Below the pieces are notes generated by a model. It was not told where the DNA came from, searched no databases, and worked only from the letters and a program-made list of their open reading frames with translations. From positions 549-8,869 of the forward strand of contig PFPP01000009.1 of the NCBI GenBank assembly GCA_002793115.1: 8,321 nt of DNA. Reading direction: 5' to 3'. Both the position numbers and the translations under genes were made by a program. Shown piece by piece: positions 1 through 5,973 of the stretch. Numbering within the stretch: position 1 is the first letter of the stretch; each line of letters starts with the position of its first letter. This DNA comes from Candidatus Kaiserbacteria bacterium CG_4_10_14_0_2_um_filter_50_16 (GTDB taxonomy: Bacteria > Patescibacteriota > Minisyncoccia > Phycocordibacterales > Phycocordibacteraceae).

Positions 1-1061
1 ATGGTAACCGTGTTCTGCCAGACCGTGTAATCCGCTTGCGGATCAATTTCAATTGAGGTAGCAGCAGATGATGGGAGTGTCGTTGAATTGAAGTCAACTT
101 TACCAAGTGTCGCTGAAGAGATGGCCTGAAGACCACCTATGATCGGGAAGCTCACCGACGAGTCGAGCGTACCGCTTGAAGAAGCGGAAACGAGTGAGAC
201 GCCGATCTGCTGGCCAGAGGTTAAATCCGCAATATCCGAGCGAACTGACACCGTATAGGTGCCGCCTGCCGGGACAGCAAAGAGACCATTTGGATCGTTG
301 AAGTTGAACGCAGAACTTGAGATGCCAGCCGAATCAGTCAGACGAACCGCCCCAGAGTAGAGGTACACGTTTGTCATCGTCGCGTCATTAGACACTCCGA
401 TGCGGTTGAACGTGAGGTTCGTGACATTAATCGGAGAGGCGGTAGGGTTCGCAAAAGTGAATTTCGCGAGCTCTGCGGCCGCCTGACCCTGCACAAGCGC
501 AACACCGTTTGGAGAATCCGATGCGAGCGAGACCTTAAGGCCATTGCCCGTTACTGGTGTGCCCGGAGTACCTGGTGTACCAGGAGTACCTGGTGTTCCA
601 CCGAGGTCGAACGCAGCGCGAGAGATGGGACCGAAGTACCCAACTGCTGGGGCGATATTCTTAGACGACTGCCATGAGGCAACCGCTGCTCGTGTCTGGG
701 TACCGAAGTACCCAGTTGCGCCTGCTGGGATCGAGAACCCCCCAGCAATAAGAGCATTCTGAAGGCAGGTGACATCTGCGCCAGTCGAACCGATGGTGAG
801 ACTGCGCGAGAACGAGCAGGAAGATGTCCCAGGTGTCGAAGGCGTTGAAGGTGTGCCTCCTGTGAGCGATGCGCGAACATTCGCGACCGTTGCTGCATCA
901 GCACCGAAGGATGCAACCATGTTGACGATAGAATCGACTTGGCTAGGCGTGAGAGCCGCCGCGTGCGCCAAAGGCGCGAGCGAGAGCATTGACGTCGCCA
1001 TCGCGAGTCCAGTCGCCACTGCCGCAACCTTTGCGACCGCTTTTGTAGTTACTGTTTGCAT
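1..1061 (-). CDS. Secreted surface protein with PG_binding_1-like domain (3' end beyond window)
   Basis: The frame is open from ATG 1061 to the left edge (353 codons), so the C-terminus is missing. Residues 1-35 form a Sec signal peptide: basic start (K7, K11), hydrophobic Ala/Leu core, cleavage likely after AHA (32-34). A short helical segment follows (LTPSQVDSIVNMVASFGADA, 37-56). Residues 85-151 match the PG_binding_1 pattern: LTIGSTGADVTCLQ, then GYFGTQTRAAVASWQ and GYFGPISRAAF. C82 and C99 flank its first strand and may form a disulfide. Four GTP repeats (155-166) make a linker, followed by about 185 beta-rich Ser/Thr/Gly residues with no family I recognise. The likely role is a cell-wall-associated or surface-displayed protein; the ligand is unknown. 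No Shine-Dalgarno is seen; TAAAAT lies 14 nt before the ATG and a stronger promoter lies about 270 nt upstream. The gene is real with high confidence; the function is only general. Confidence 0.88.
   Translation of the reverse strand, partial: MQTVTTKAVAKVAAVATGLAMATSMLSLAPLAHAAALTPSQVDSIVNMVASFGADAATVANVRASLTGGTPSTPSTPGTSSCSFSRSLTIGSTGADVTCLQNALIAGGFSIPAGATGYFGTQTRAAVASWQSSKNIAPAVGYFGPISRAAFDLGGTPGTPGTPGTPGTPVTGNGLKVSLASDSPNGVALVQGQAAAELAKFTFANPTASPINVTNLTFNRIGVSNDATMTNVYLYSGAVRLTDSAGISSSAFNFNDPNGLFAVPAGGTYTVSVRSDIADLTSGQQIGVSLVSASSSGTLDSSVSFPIIGGLQAISSATLGKVDFNSTTLPSSAATSIEIDPQADYTVWQNTVT
564..599 (-). repeat. 9-nt tandem repeat encoding (GTP)4 linker
   Basis: Four tandem 9-nt units, nearly identical, encode Gly-Thr-Pro four times (residues 155-166) between the PG-binding domain and the downstream beta-rich region of the surface protein. 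Such linkers are typically extended and flexible. Tandem units of this kind can change copy number by slippage without shifting the frame, so linker length may vary between strains. Confidence 0.8.
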
Positions 1062-1072
1062 AACAATTGTTA
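1061..1072. promoter_or_regulatory. 12-bp perfect palindrome at the surface-gene start codon
   Basis: TAACAATTGTTA is a perfect dyad whose left end is the first base of the minus-strand ATG (1061). TAAAAT (1081-1076, minus), a possible proximal -10, sits 14 nt before the ATG, so the palindrome would cover the start site and ribosome landing site of a near-leaderless transcript. It could be an operator. AT-rich palindromes of this length also arise by chance, so confidence is low. Confidence 0.3.
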
Positions 1073-1320
1073 ATTATTTTAAGCGCACATAATAATTTAG
1101 GTTTGTGAGCACATTCACTTTTACACTACCCCACAGCGCACAGTGTCGACCAGTACGCCATGGGTTAGTTGGCAAGGATTGATGTCCTCCGAGGGAGGAC
1201 TATTCTGTTATCAAAGTACGCCCTACCGGGTTCTGTCTCATCAACCGAAGTCGGGAAAACAGCCACCGCAAGGACTCACACAGTATATAGCGGATCAAGC
1301 ATTTCCGATACTGTACGTGT
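1062..1320 (-). ncRNA. Potential structured 5' leader RNA of the surface-protein gene
   Basis: This stretch lies between the minus-strand promoter at 1328-1357 and the ATG at 1061, with no convincing ORF on either strand. Read on the minus strand, it starts with a stem-loop: CAC 1319-1317, ACAGUAU 1314-1308 and CGGA 1307-1304 pair with UCCG 1294-1291, AUACUGU 1286-1280 and GUG 1279-1277 (14 bp, 9-nt loop). Further on come a CGAC(UUCG)GUUG tetraloop hairpin (about 1250-1239), a CCC(GGUA)GGG hairpin, a 7-bp GUCCUCC/GGAGGAC hairpin (1200-1184) and ACACU/AGUGU pairing near 1147-1120. The UUCG loop exists only in the minus-strand transcript, which favours this strand. I do not recognise it as tmRNA, RNase P, 6S, SRP RNA or a known riboswitch. 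It could be a long 5' UTR, an independent RNA, or unrelated hairpins. Confidence 0.4.
1184..1200. repeat. 7-bp perfect inverted repeat
   Basis: GTCCTCC and GGAGGAC are separated by 3 nt. In a minus-strand transcript this is a stable hairpin in the middle of the proposed leader, with a Shine-Dalgarno-like GGAGG in its 3' arm. No T-tract follows on either strand, so it is not an ordinary terminator. Confidence 0.6.
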
Positions 1321-1326
1321 GGATAA
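1318..1326 (-). promoter_or_regulatory. Perfect DnaA-box 9-mer (TTATCCACA) at a start site
   Basis: On the minus strand 1326-1318 reads TTATCCACA, an exact match to the strict DnaA-box consensus TTATNCACA. It lies just downstream of the TAGTAT -10 element, across the predicted start site (near 1320). A second identical 9-mer lies at 7709-7717. DnaA regulation of this promoter is inferred; the sequence match is direct. Confidence 0.45.
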
Positions 1327-1327
1327 C

Positions 1328-1357
1328 ATACTAACACGGCATATTTCATAAAGTCAA
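1328..1357 (-). promoter_or_regulatory. Sigma-70-type promoter TTGACT-N18-TAGTAT
   Basis: On the minus strand, TTGACT (1357-1352) and TAGTAT (1333-1328) are 18 nt apart, each one base off consensus, and the surroundings are AT-rich. The predicted start is near A1320. The only minus-strand gene downstream is the surface protein at 1061, so the transcript would carry a 259-nt leader or be a separate RNA. Confidence 0.6.
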
Positions 1358-1410
1358 AACATTTGAAGAGTTTAAAACCTTATTTATTTGATTTTCGATT
1401 TGATTGATGA

Positions 1411-1427
1411 TTGACACGTCGTGTCAA
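1411..1427. promoter_or_regulatory. 17-bp perfect palindrome, operator candidate
   Basis: TTGACACG-T-CGTGTCAA is perfectly symmetric around 1419. It lies 11 nt beyond the terminator-like hairpin of the winged-helix gene and 54 bp upstream of the -35 of the surface-gene promoter. Size and symmetry suit a dimeric repressor or activator. Each arm also contains TTGACA, a consensus -35, but neither has a good -10 at the right distance. It may instead be a second hairpin trailing the terminator. Confidence 0.45.
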
Positions 1428-1437
1428 CAAACAAGAC

Positions 1438-1460
1438 ACTTGGCGGTTCGACCGCCAAGT
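1438..1460 (-). terminator. Terminator-like hairpin at the end of the winged-helix gene
   Basis: A perfect 10-bp inverted repeat (arms 1438-1447 and 1451-1460, loop TCG) touches the stop codon (TAA, 1462-1460) of the minus-strand gene. On that strand it is followed by the T-rich TCTTGTTTGTTG, an imperfect but plausible intrinsic-terminator tail. Confidence 0.6.
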
Positions 1461-2212
1461 TAGGCGAGAGAATAGGTACTCCAACGGCGTTCGCCTTGTT
1501 TAAGGACAATCCCAGTCGCTATAAGCACGAGAAGTTCCCTCTGGATAGTCTTCTCGGACACACCGCGGATAAGGGTGGAAATGTCCTTTATGCTTGCTGT
1601 CTTTTTGTTTCTTATAACGGACAATATCGCTTCCCTTCTGTCCTTTATACGAATGTCCGCTATGTCGCTTGTGTCTTTTGTATGTTTTTTAATTGCAAGA
1701 TTTGGCTTATGAATTGTTTCTCGCGAGAGAGTTTTTTTAGCAATATCGGAGAGTGTCGGCGCCTCGTCGAGAAAGAGTCTCGGTTCTTCATACGCGGCAA
1801 CTTCTTGAAGAAGGATATGGGCTTCTCGAGCGATAATTTCCGCATTCATAGAAGAAAGCAGTCCACCAGTACGCGCTATAGAGAGTACGCTCGAAAGTGC
1901 GAGCAATTCGCGCGAGAGCGCCATGCGCGCCGCGCCGGACGGCAGTATCGCCGCATCGACAAGGCCTATCGCGATCGCATCAATGCGGTTTCTTAAGGAC
2001 ACTGATTCGGCAAATGCCGGTGCGATGAGGTGGATGGCTTTTGCAAGCCGTTCCGCCTTTTTATATATAAAAACCCTCCGTATGTCTTTTCCAAAAATGT
2101 TACTAAATATACTTTTTTCTAAGACAAAATCTCCCGAATGAACGTCCTTATCTTTTGTATAGATGTTCCGAACTTCAGTTATATGTCCTATATCTGATTG
2201 CTCATGTCTCAT
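1460..2212 (-). CDS. Winged-helix (DeoR-like) DNA-binding protein, function unknown
   Basis: This 250-aa protein has a C-terminal winged helix-turn-helix at residues 191-250: helix IKDISTLIR, recognition helix around SEKTIQRELLVLIATGI, and a wing ending KQGERRWSTYSL. That layout is DeoR-like. The middle (about 48-165) is predicted helical, starting FIYKKAERLAKAIHL, and matches no effector domain I can name. No sugar-phosphate-binding domain of true DeoR regulators, and no membrane segment, is seen. The start at 2212 is supported by TATACT (2230-2225) 12 nt upstream and absence of a Shine-Dalgarno. An inverted repeat (2211-2229) covers the -10 and start codon, suggesting self-repression. The gene is divergent from ftsK and ends in a terminator-like hairpin. 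Similar helical proteins with a C-terminal HTH are, as I recall, common in Parcubacteria. Confidence 0.85.
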   Translation of the reverse strand: MRHEQSDIGHITEVRNIYTKDKDVHSGDFVLEKSIFSNIFGKDIRRVFIYKKAERLAKAIHLIAPAFAESVSLRNRIDAIAIGLVDAAILPSGAARMALSRELLALSSVLSIARTGGLLSSMNAEIIAREAHILLQEVAAYEEPRLFLDEAPTLSDIAKKTLSRETIHKPNLAIKKHTKDTSDIADIRIKDRREAILSVIRNKKTASIKDISTLIRGVSEKTIQRELLVLIATGIVLKQGERRWSTYSLA

Positions 2213-2229
2213 ACTGTATCAGACAGTAT
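2211..2229. promoter_or_regulatory. Inverted repeat over winged-helix gene promoter (operator candidate)
   Basis: ATACTGT (2211-2217) and ACAGTAT (2223-2229) form a dyad with a 5-nt spacer. It overlaps the -10 TATACT (2230-2225) and the start codon (2212-2210) of the minus-strand gene, the position expected for an autorepressor. The half-sites carry CTGT/ACAG like E. coli LexA boxes, but the spacing is 3 bp too short for a standard LexA box. Confidence 0.45.
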
Positions 2230-2252
2230 ACCCCTCGCTTCTTCCTCTGCAA
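2225..2252 (-). promoter_or_regulatory. Promoter of the winged-helix gene
   Basis: On the minus strand TTGCAG (2252-2247) and TATACT (2230-2225) are separated by 16 nt. The -10 is good and the -35 weak. Transcription would begin about 6 nt before the ATG at 2212, giving a near-leaderless mRNA. Confidence 0.45.
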
Positions 2253-2293
2253 GTGATATGCAATAGTACGCGTATCGCGCATGCATCGCGTAG

Positions 2294-2302
2294 TGTTACA
2301 AT
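2294..2302 (+). promoter_or_regulatory. Extended -10 promoter of ftsK
   Basis: TGTTACAAT fits the extended -10 pattern TGnTATAAT with one mismatch. It ends 10 nt before the ATG at 2313, so the transcript would start about 3 nt upstream of the start codon. No clear -35 is visible. Confidence 0.45.
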
Positions 2303-2312
2303 GCATTATATT

Positions 2313-4523
2313 ATGAATCGCGGAAACGGTAAAAACGGCTCGCGGCGCAGACGTGAAAGGAATATGAGAGAATATGATACGCTCATCCGCTACGCTTCTG
2401 CCATAGTACTATTTGCCGCAGGTATATTACTCGTATTGGCGATATTCGGCGCGGCAGGTCCCATAGGAACGCGAGTTTTCGCCGCGAGTTATGCGATCGT
2501 GGGCGTCGGCGCATTCCTCTTGCCGATCGCTCTCATTGCGGTCGGCCTCTATGCGGGCTTCGGCCGACCAACCTTCGCGCCTTTGGCAACCTCCGGTATT
2601 CTCATCATCTGCGCTTCCGTCCTCGCCTTCGCCGGACTTTTCCCAGGCGCGCGCTTCGGCGGTATCGCCGGCACCTGGGGAGGGAAAGCACTTACAGGTT
2701 TCTTCGGCTTCTGGGGCGCGCTGGTACTGCTCGTCGCGACCATCATTATCGGCTTCGCGATCGTGAGCGATATCGAGGCGCTTGTGGAGCTTCTTGGCGA
2801 AAATGTATCTGCTCTCTGGGAACGCATTAAAAAATTGCACCAAAAAAATGAGGAACCATTCTCTGAAGAGGAGTCCGAGGTCGTCGGCGTGCCTGAAACC
2901 AGTCAAGATAACGGACACGAAGAAGGTGCCGGGAACGAGCCAGTCGTAACGATCTTCAATCGTGCCGTAGGCTTGCCTGACGGCGAAATGGCTTCTGTGG
3001 GCATCGTGAACTTCGACGCTGAATATCAGCCTCCACCGCTCTCCATCCTTGGCACAGATCGCGGGAGACCCGGTACAGGGAACATCAAGGCGAATGCAAA
3101 TATCATCAAGCGCACCTTCCAGAATTTCGGCATCCATCTCGAGATGGACGAAGTCTCGGTCGGACCGACCGTTACCCGCTATGCGGTGAAGCCTGCCGAG
3201 GGTGTGCGCCTCTCGAAGATAGTATCGCTCGCTAATAATCTCGAGCTCGCGCTCGCGGCGCATCCAGTGCGCATTGAGGCACCCATCCCTGGAAAATCAC
3301 TTGTCGGCATTGAGGTGCCGAACACGGTAAAAGCAATGGTCGGCCTCGGCGGTCTCCTCTCGGCGCCCGAATGGACAGAAAGTACGAAGCCGCTCTTGGC
3401 CGCGCTCGGGCGCGACATTACCGGCACGCCGCATTACGTCAATATCGCGAAGATGCCGCATGGTCTCGTCGCGGGTGCCACAGGTAGCGGGAAGTCGGTT
3501 GCCATACACGCGATCATCACTTCGCTCCTCTACCGCAACGGCCCGAACAAATTGCGCTTCATCATGATTGACCCTAAACGCGTTGAGCTCACCGCGTATA
3601 ACGGCATCCCGCATCTCCTCACGCCCGTCATCACCGACCCGAAGAAAACGATTTTTTCTCTCAAGTGGGCGGCGAAGGAAATGGAACGTCGTTACAATAT
3701 TCTTGAAGCGGAGCATGTGCGCGATATCGATTCATATCACGCCACCGTCTTTGAGCCGGCAAAATCCGCTGGAGGGAAACGTGCGGCGGAAATGCCAGAA
3801 GCGCTTCCCTTCATCATCATCGTCATCGATGAGCTCGCCGATATCATGCATATGTATCCGCGGGAACTCGAGGCCTCAATCGTCCGCCTCGCGCAGATGT
3901 CGCGCGCAACCGGCATCCATCTGCTCCTCTCCACGCAACGCCCCTCGGTTAATGTCATCACCGGCCTTATCAAGGCGAATGTGCCGACGCGCATGGCGCT
4001 TCAGGTCGCTTCGCAGATAGATTCGCGTACCATTCTCGATGGCGCGGGCGCGGAGTCCCTACTGGGCGCGGGCGATATGCTCTACCTCTCGAGTGAGATG
4101 CAGAAACCCGTGCGCATTCAGACGGCATTCATCAACGAGGACGAAATAAAGAGGGTTGTGAGATATATCAAGAGCCACAATGCGGGCGATCTCTCAAGTA
4201 TTGATTTCGGCGGAAATGGCCTCAATGTGGCTGCAGAGCCGAACGACGTTATCGGTCTGGTGAACGGCAGTTTCGACGATGACGACATTGATGATGATCT
4301 CTACGAAGACGCTCGCACGGCGGTAGAAGAAGTCGGCCGCGCCTCAACCTCCTATCTGCAACGCAAATTAAAGATAGGATATTCGCGCGCGGCGCGGCTC
4401 ATGGACATGCTCGAAGCGCACGGTATCATCGGCCCGGCCGACGGCTCCAAGCCGCGCGAGATTCTTACCAGACACGCGCCTCCAAATACTGTTCCATATG
4501 CAGACGAAGGGGAAAACTTTTAG
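2313..4523 (+). CDS. ftsK: DNA translocase FtsK/SpoIIIE
   Basis: Hexameric ATP-driven double-stranded-DNA pump at the division septum that clears chromosomes before cell separation. From the ATG at 2313 it is 736 aa, close to SpoIIIE length. A basic N-terminus (RRRRER, 10-17 region) precedes four membrane helices (about 27-48, 55-82, 91-110, 126-151), then an acidic linker (about 170-230). The alpha domain includes GPTVTRY (284-290). The RecA-like motor has Walker A GATGSGKS (388-395) and Walker B IIIVIDE (D506, E507). A Ser/Asp-rich spacer leads to a winged-helix gamma domain (about 655-722, with KIGYSRAARLMDMLEAHGI), the module that in other bacteria reads KOPS and contacts XerD. Start: 2313 keeps the basic tail and lies 10 nt after an extended -10. 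ATG 2364 (GAAAGGA just upstream, short spacing) and ATG 2301 are alternatives. The domain set is complete. The Ig-like gene follows 14 nt later, probably co-transcribed. Confidence 0.97.
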   Translation: MNRGNGKNGSRRRRERNMREYDTLIRYASAIVLFAAGILLVLAIFGAAGPIGTRVFAASYAIVGVGAFLLPIALIAVGLYAGFGRPTFAPLATSGILIICASVLAFAGLFPGARFGGIAGTWGGKALTGFFGFWGALVLLVATIIIGFAIVSDIEALVELLGENVSALWERIKKLHQKNEEPFSEEESEVVGVPETSQDNGHEEGAGNEPVVTIFNRAVGLPDGEMASVGIVNFDAEYQPPPLSILGTDRGRPGTGNIKANANIIKRTFQNFGIHLEMDEVSVGPTVTRYAVKPAEGVRLSKIVSLANNLELALAAHPVRIEAPIPGKSLVGIEVPNTVKAMVGLGGLLSAPEWTESTKPLLAALGRDITGTPHYVNIAKMPHGLVAGATGSGKSVAIHAIITSLLYRNGPNKLRFIMIDPKRVELTAYNGIPHLLTPVITDPKKTIFSLKWAAKEMERRYNILEAEHVRDIDSYHATVFEPAKSAGGKRAAEMPEALPFIIIVIDELADIMHMYPRELEASIVRLAQMSRATGIHLLLSTQRPSVNVITGLIKANVPTRMALQVASQIDSRTILDGAGAESLLGAGDMLYLSSEMQKPVRIQTAFINEDEIKRVVRYIKSHNAGDLSSIDFGGNGLNVAAEPNDVIGLVNGSFDDDDIDDDLYEDARTAVEEVGRASTSYLQRKLKIGYSRAARLMDMLEAHGIIGPADGSKPREILTRHAPPNTVPYADEGENF

Positions 4524-4537
4524 CGAGGACAAGGACA

Positions 4538-4861
4538 ATGACTCGATATCTCCTCGCCGTAGTGCTTTCTGTTCTCGTGTGCTACGGCCTTATCGAAGCA
4601 TGGCCGTTGGTAGCGGGGCCTTCTCTCTCTATCGTCTCTCCGGTAAATAACGCTTCTTATCCGGACGGAATCGTGGACGTACGGGGGAAGGCGATACGTG
4701 TCGCACAACTCACACTTGACGGGGCGCCCGTACTTCGCGAAGAAGATGGTAGTTTTTCGTCAACGTTCACCTTTCCTCGCGGAGGATCTATACTTACCTT
4801 CAGAGCCATCGACCGTTTTGGGAGGACGGTGACTGCCACGCGCACTATCTTCGTCCCGTGA
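4538..4861 (+). CDS. Small membrane-anchored Ig-like domain protein
   Basis: This 107-aa protein has an N-terminal hydrophobic helix (about 4-19, LLAVVLSVLVCYGLI) acting as membrane anchor or uncleaved signal, then one extracytoplasmic beta-sandwich (about 28-107). The pattern PSLSIVSPVNNASYPDGIVDVRG, LTLDGAP, EDGSFSSTF, GGSILTFRAIDRFGRT resembles the Ig-like fold of glucodextranase domain B and Big families; the family assignment is by pattern only. The start has the only good Shine-Dalgarno in the window (GAGGA 4525-4529, 8 nt before ATG). It lies 14 nt after ftsK, so it is likely translated from the ftsK transcript. It has no enzymatic residues that I can recognise. A structural or adaptor role at the outer face of the membrane is possible; a link to FtsK is inferred from position only. 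Confidence 0.82.
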   Translation: MTRYLLAVVLSVLVCYGLIEAWPLVAGPSLSIVSPVNNASYPDGIVDVRGKAIRVAQLTLDGAPVLREEDGSFSSTFTFPRGGSILTFRAIDRFGRTVTATRTIFVP

Positions 4862-4873
4862 TTCTAGTAATGT

Positions 4874-4913
4874 TATTATGTATGCTAATGTCTAAGGCCT
4901 AGCGCCTAACAAT
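4874..4913 (+). promoter_or_regulatory. recA upstream region with candidate -10 elements
   Basis: The 62-nt gap before recA is AT-rich and has several -10-like hexamers: TATTAT (4874-4879), TATGCT (4881-4886, identical to the sigma-gene -10) and AACAAT (4908-4913, 10 nt before the ATG, the same spacing as ftsK). No Shine-Dalgarno precedes recA. No convincing -35 or LexA-type box is visible, so SOS control is not supported here. Confidence 0.35.
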
Positions 4914-4923
4914 CTTATTTATT

Positions 4924-5973
4924 ATGGCATTCGGAAAACCAAAAAAAGAAAAAGTTTTGAAGACAGTAACCGCATCGAGCGCGGACAAAAGCGAGAAACA
5001 AAAATCCATTGAGCAAGCGCTCAAAGAAATTCGCACCAAGTTCGGCGATGAGGCGATTACCGTTTTCGGCGCGGGCGTGCCGCAGAAAATACCCACGATA
5101 TCGACGGGCTCTATCGGGCTCGATGCGGCGCTCGGCGTGGGTGGCCTCCCGCGCGGGCGTATCATAGAAATATTCGGTCCGGAATCTTCCGGGAAGACGA
5201 CACTCGCGCTTCATGCTATCGCTGAGGCGCAGAAGAAGGACGGTATCGCCGCATTCGTCGATGCCGAGCACGCGCTCGATCCCGAATATGCGCGCCGTAT
5301 CGGGGTGAAGCTCCAGGAGCTTCTCATTTCGCAACCGGATACAGGCGAACAGGCGCTTGATATCGTCGAGTCACTGGTGCGGAGCGGAAATGTCGATGTC
5401 ATCGTCATCGACTCCGTTGCCGCGCTCACGCCGAAAGACGAAATCGAAGGGGAAATGGGCCAACAGCACGTCGGCAAGCAGGCACGCCTGATGAGCCAAG
5501 CACTCCGCAAACTGACTGCTATCGTCTCGCGGAGCAAGACGATTGTCATATTCATCAATCAGATTCGTATGCAGATCGGCGTGATGTTTGGCAATCCCGA
5601 GACGACACCGGGTGGCAAAGCGCTAAAATTTTATACCTCAGTACGTCTCGATATTCGCCGTATCGCTTCGATAAAGAAGGGAGAGGAAGTCGTTGGCGGG
5701 CGCGTACGCGTGAAGGTGGTGAAGAATAAAGTCGCCGCTCCCTTCAAGACGACTGAATTTGACCTACTCTATAATGAGGGTATCAGCCGCGAGGGTGAGC
5801 TCATCGCTCTCGGCGAGAAATACGAAATTATCACAAAGAGCGGCGCTTCATACAAAATGGGAGAGACTTCGCTCGGCAAGGGTTACGACGCAACGCGCAC
5901 CTTCCTGCGCGACAATAAAGATGTTTCTAAAGAACTCCTCAAGCAGATTATGGCGAAACTCGCAGAGAGTTAA
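4924..5973 (+). CDS. recA: Recombinase RecA
   Basis: RecA forms ATP-dependent filaments on single-stranded DNA for strand exchange, repair and LexA-type co-cleavage. The 349-aa protein is full length. It has a Lys-rich N-terminal tail and helix (1-40), Walker A GPESSGKT (85-92), catalytic E115 in FVDAEHALD (E. coli E96 equivalent), Walker B VIVID (159-163), L1 loop EIEGEMGQQHVG (173-184), sensor Q213 in FINQIR (E. coli Q194 equivalent), and L2 with GVMFGNPETTPGGKALKF (219-236). There is no intein. The C-terminal domain lacks the long acidic tail of E. coli RecA and ends in MAKLAES. It follows the Ig-like gene by 62 nt and probably has its own promoter. Its last 26 nt overlap the convergent membrane-protein gene, with no terminator visible between them. 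Confidence 0.98.
   Translation: MAFGKPKKEKVLKTVTASSADKSEKQKSIEQALKEIRTKFGDEAITVFGAGVPQKIPTISTGSIGLDAALGVGGLPRGRIIEIFGPESSGKTTLALHAIAEAQKKDGIAAFVDAEHALDPEYARRIGVKLQELLISQPDTGEQALDIVESLVRSGNVDVIVIDSVAALTPKDEIEGEMGQQHVGKQARLMSQALRKLTAIVSRSKTIVIFINQIRMQIGVMFGNPETTPGGKALKFYTSVRLDIRRIASIKKGEEVVGGRVRVKVVKNKVAAPFKTTEFDLLYNEGISREGELIALGEKYEIITKSGASYKMGETSLGKGYDATRTFLRDNKDVSKELLKQIMAKLAES

Noticed and set aside
551..1027. 158-codon open frame on the minus strand, Arg/Ser/Gln-rich
   Set aside because: It is another frame inside the surface-protein gene, which has signal peptide, domain motifs and sensible composition; the alternative product is low-complexity.
1126..1161. 11-codon mini-ORF on the minus strand (MAYWSTLCAVG) in the surface-gene leader
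   Set aside because: No ribosome site at a proper distance (GGAGGAC is about 20 nt upstream) and no attenuation-like codon run; expected by chance in 260 nt.
1318..1460. Possible replication origin (DnaA box, AT-rich stretch, palindromes)
   Set aside because: Only one exact DnaA box, no cluster, and no dnaA/dnaN neighbour; GC skew could not be computed.
1510..1521. 12-mer TCCCAGTCGCTA repeated at 7773-7784
   Set aside because: Both copies lie in coding sequence and encode similar short peptides ([I/V]ATG); about two such 12-mer matches are expected by chance in a window this size.
1421..1996. 191-codon open frame on the plus strand
   Set aside because: Antisense to the winged-helix gene, no recognisable domain, and its first part runs through the terminator-like hairpin.
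2427..3263. 278-codon open frame antisense to ftsK
   Set aside because: A shadow created by codon bias of the GC-rich ftsK; product is charged and featureless.
4862..4923. dif-like site or LexA box near ftsK/recA
   Set aside because: No 28-bp XerC/XerD arm arrangement and no LexA consensus could be found by eye in this gap.
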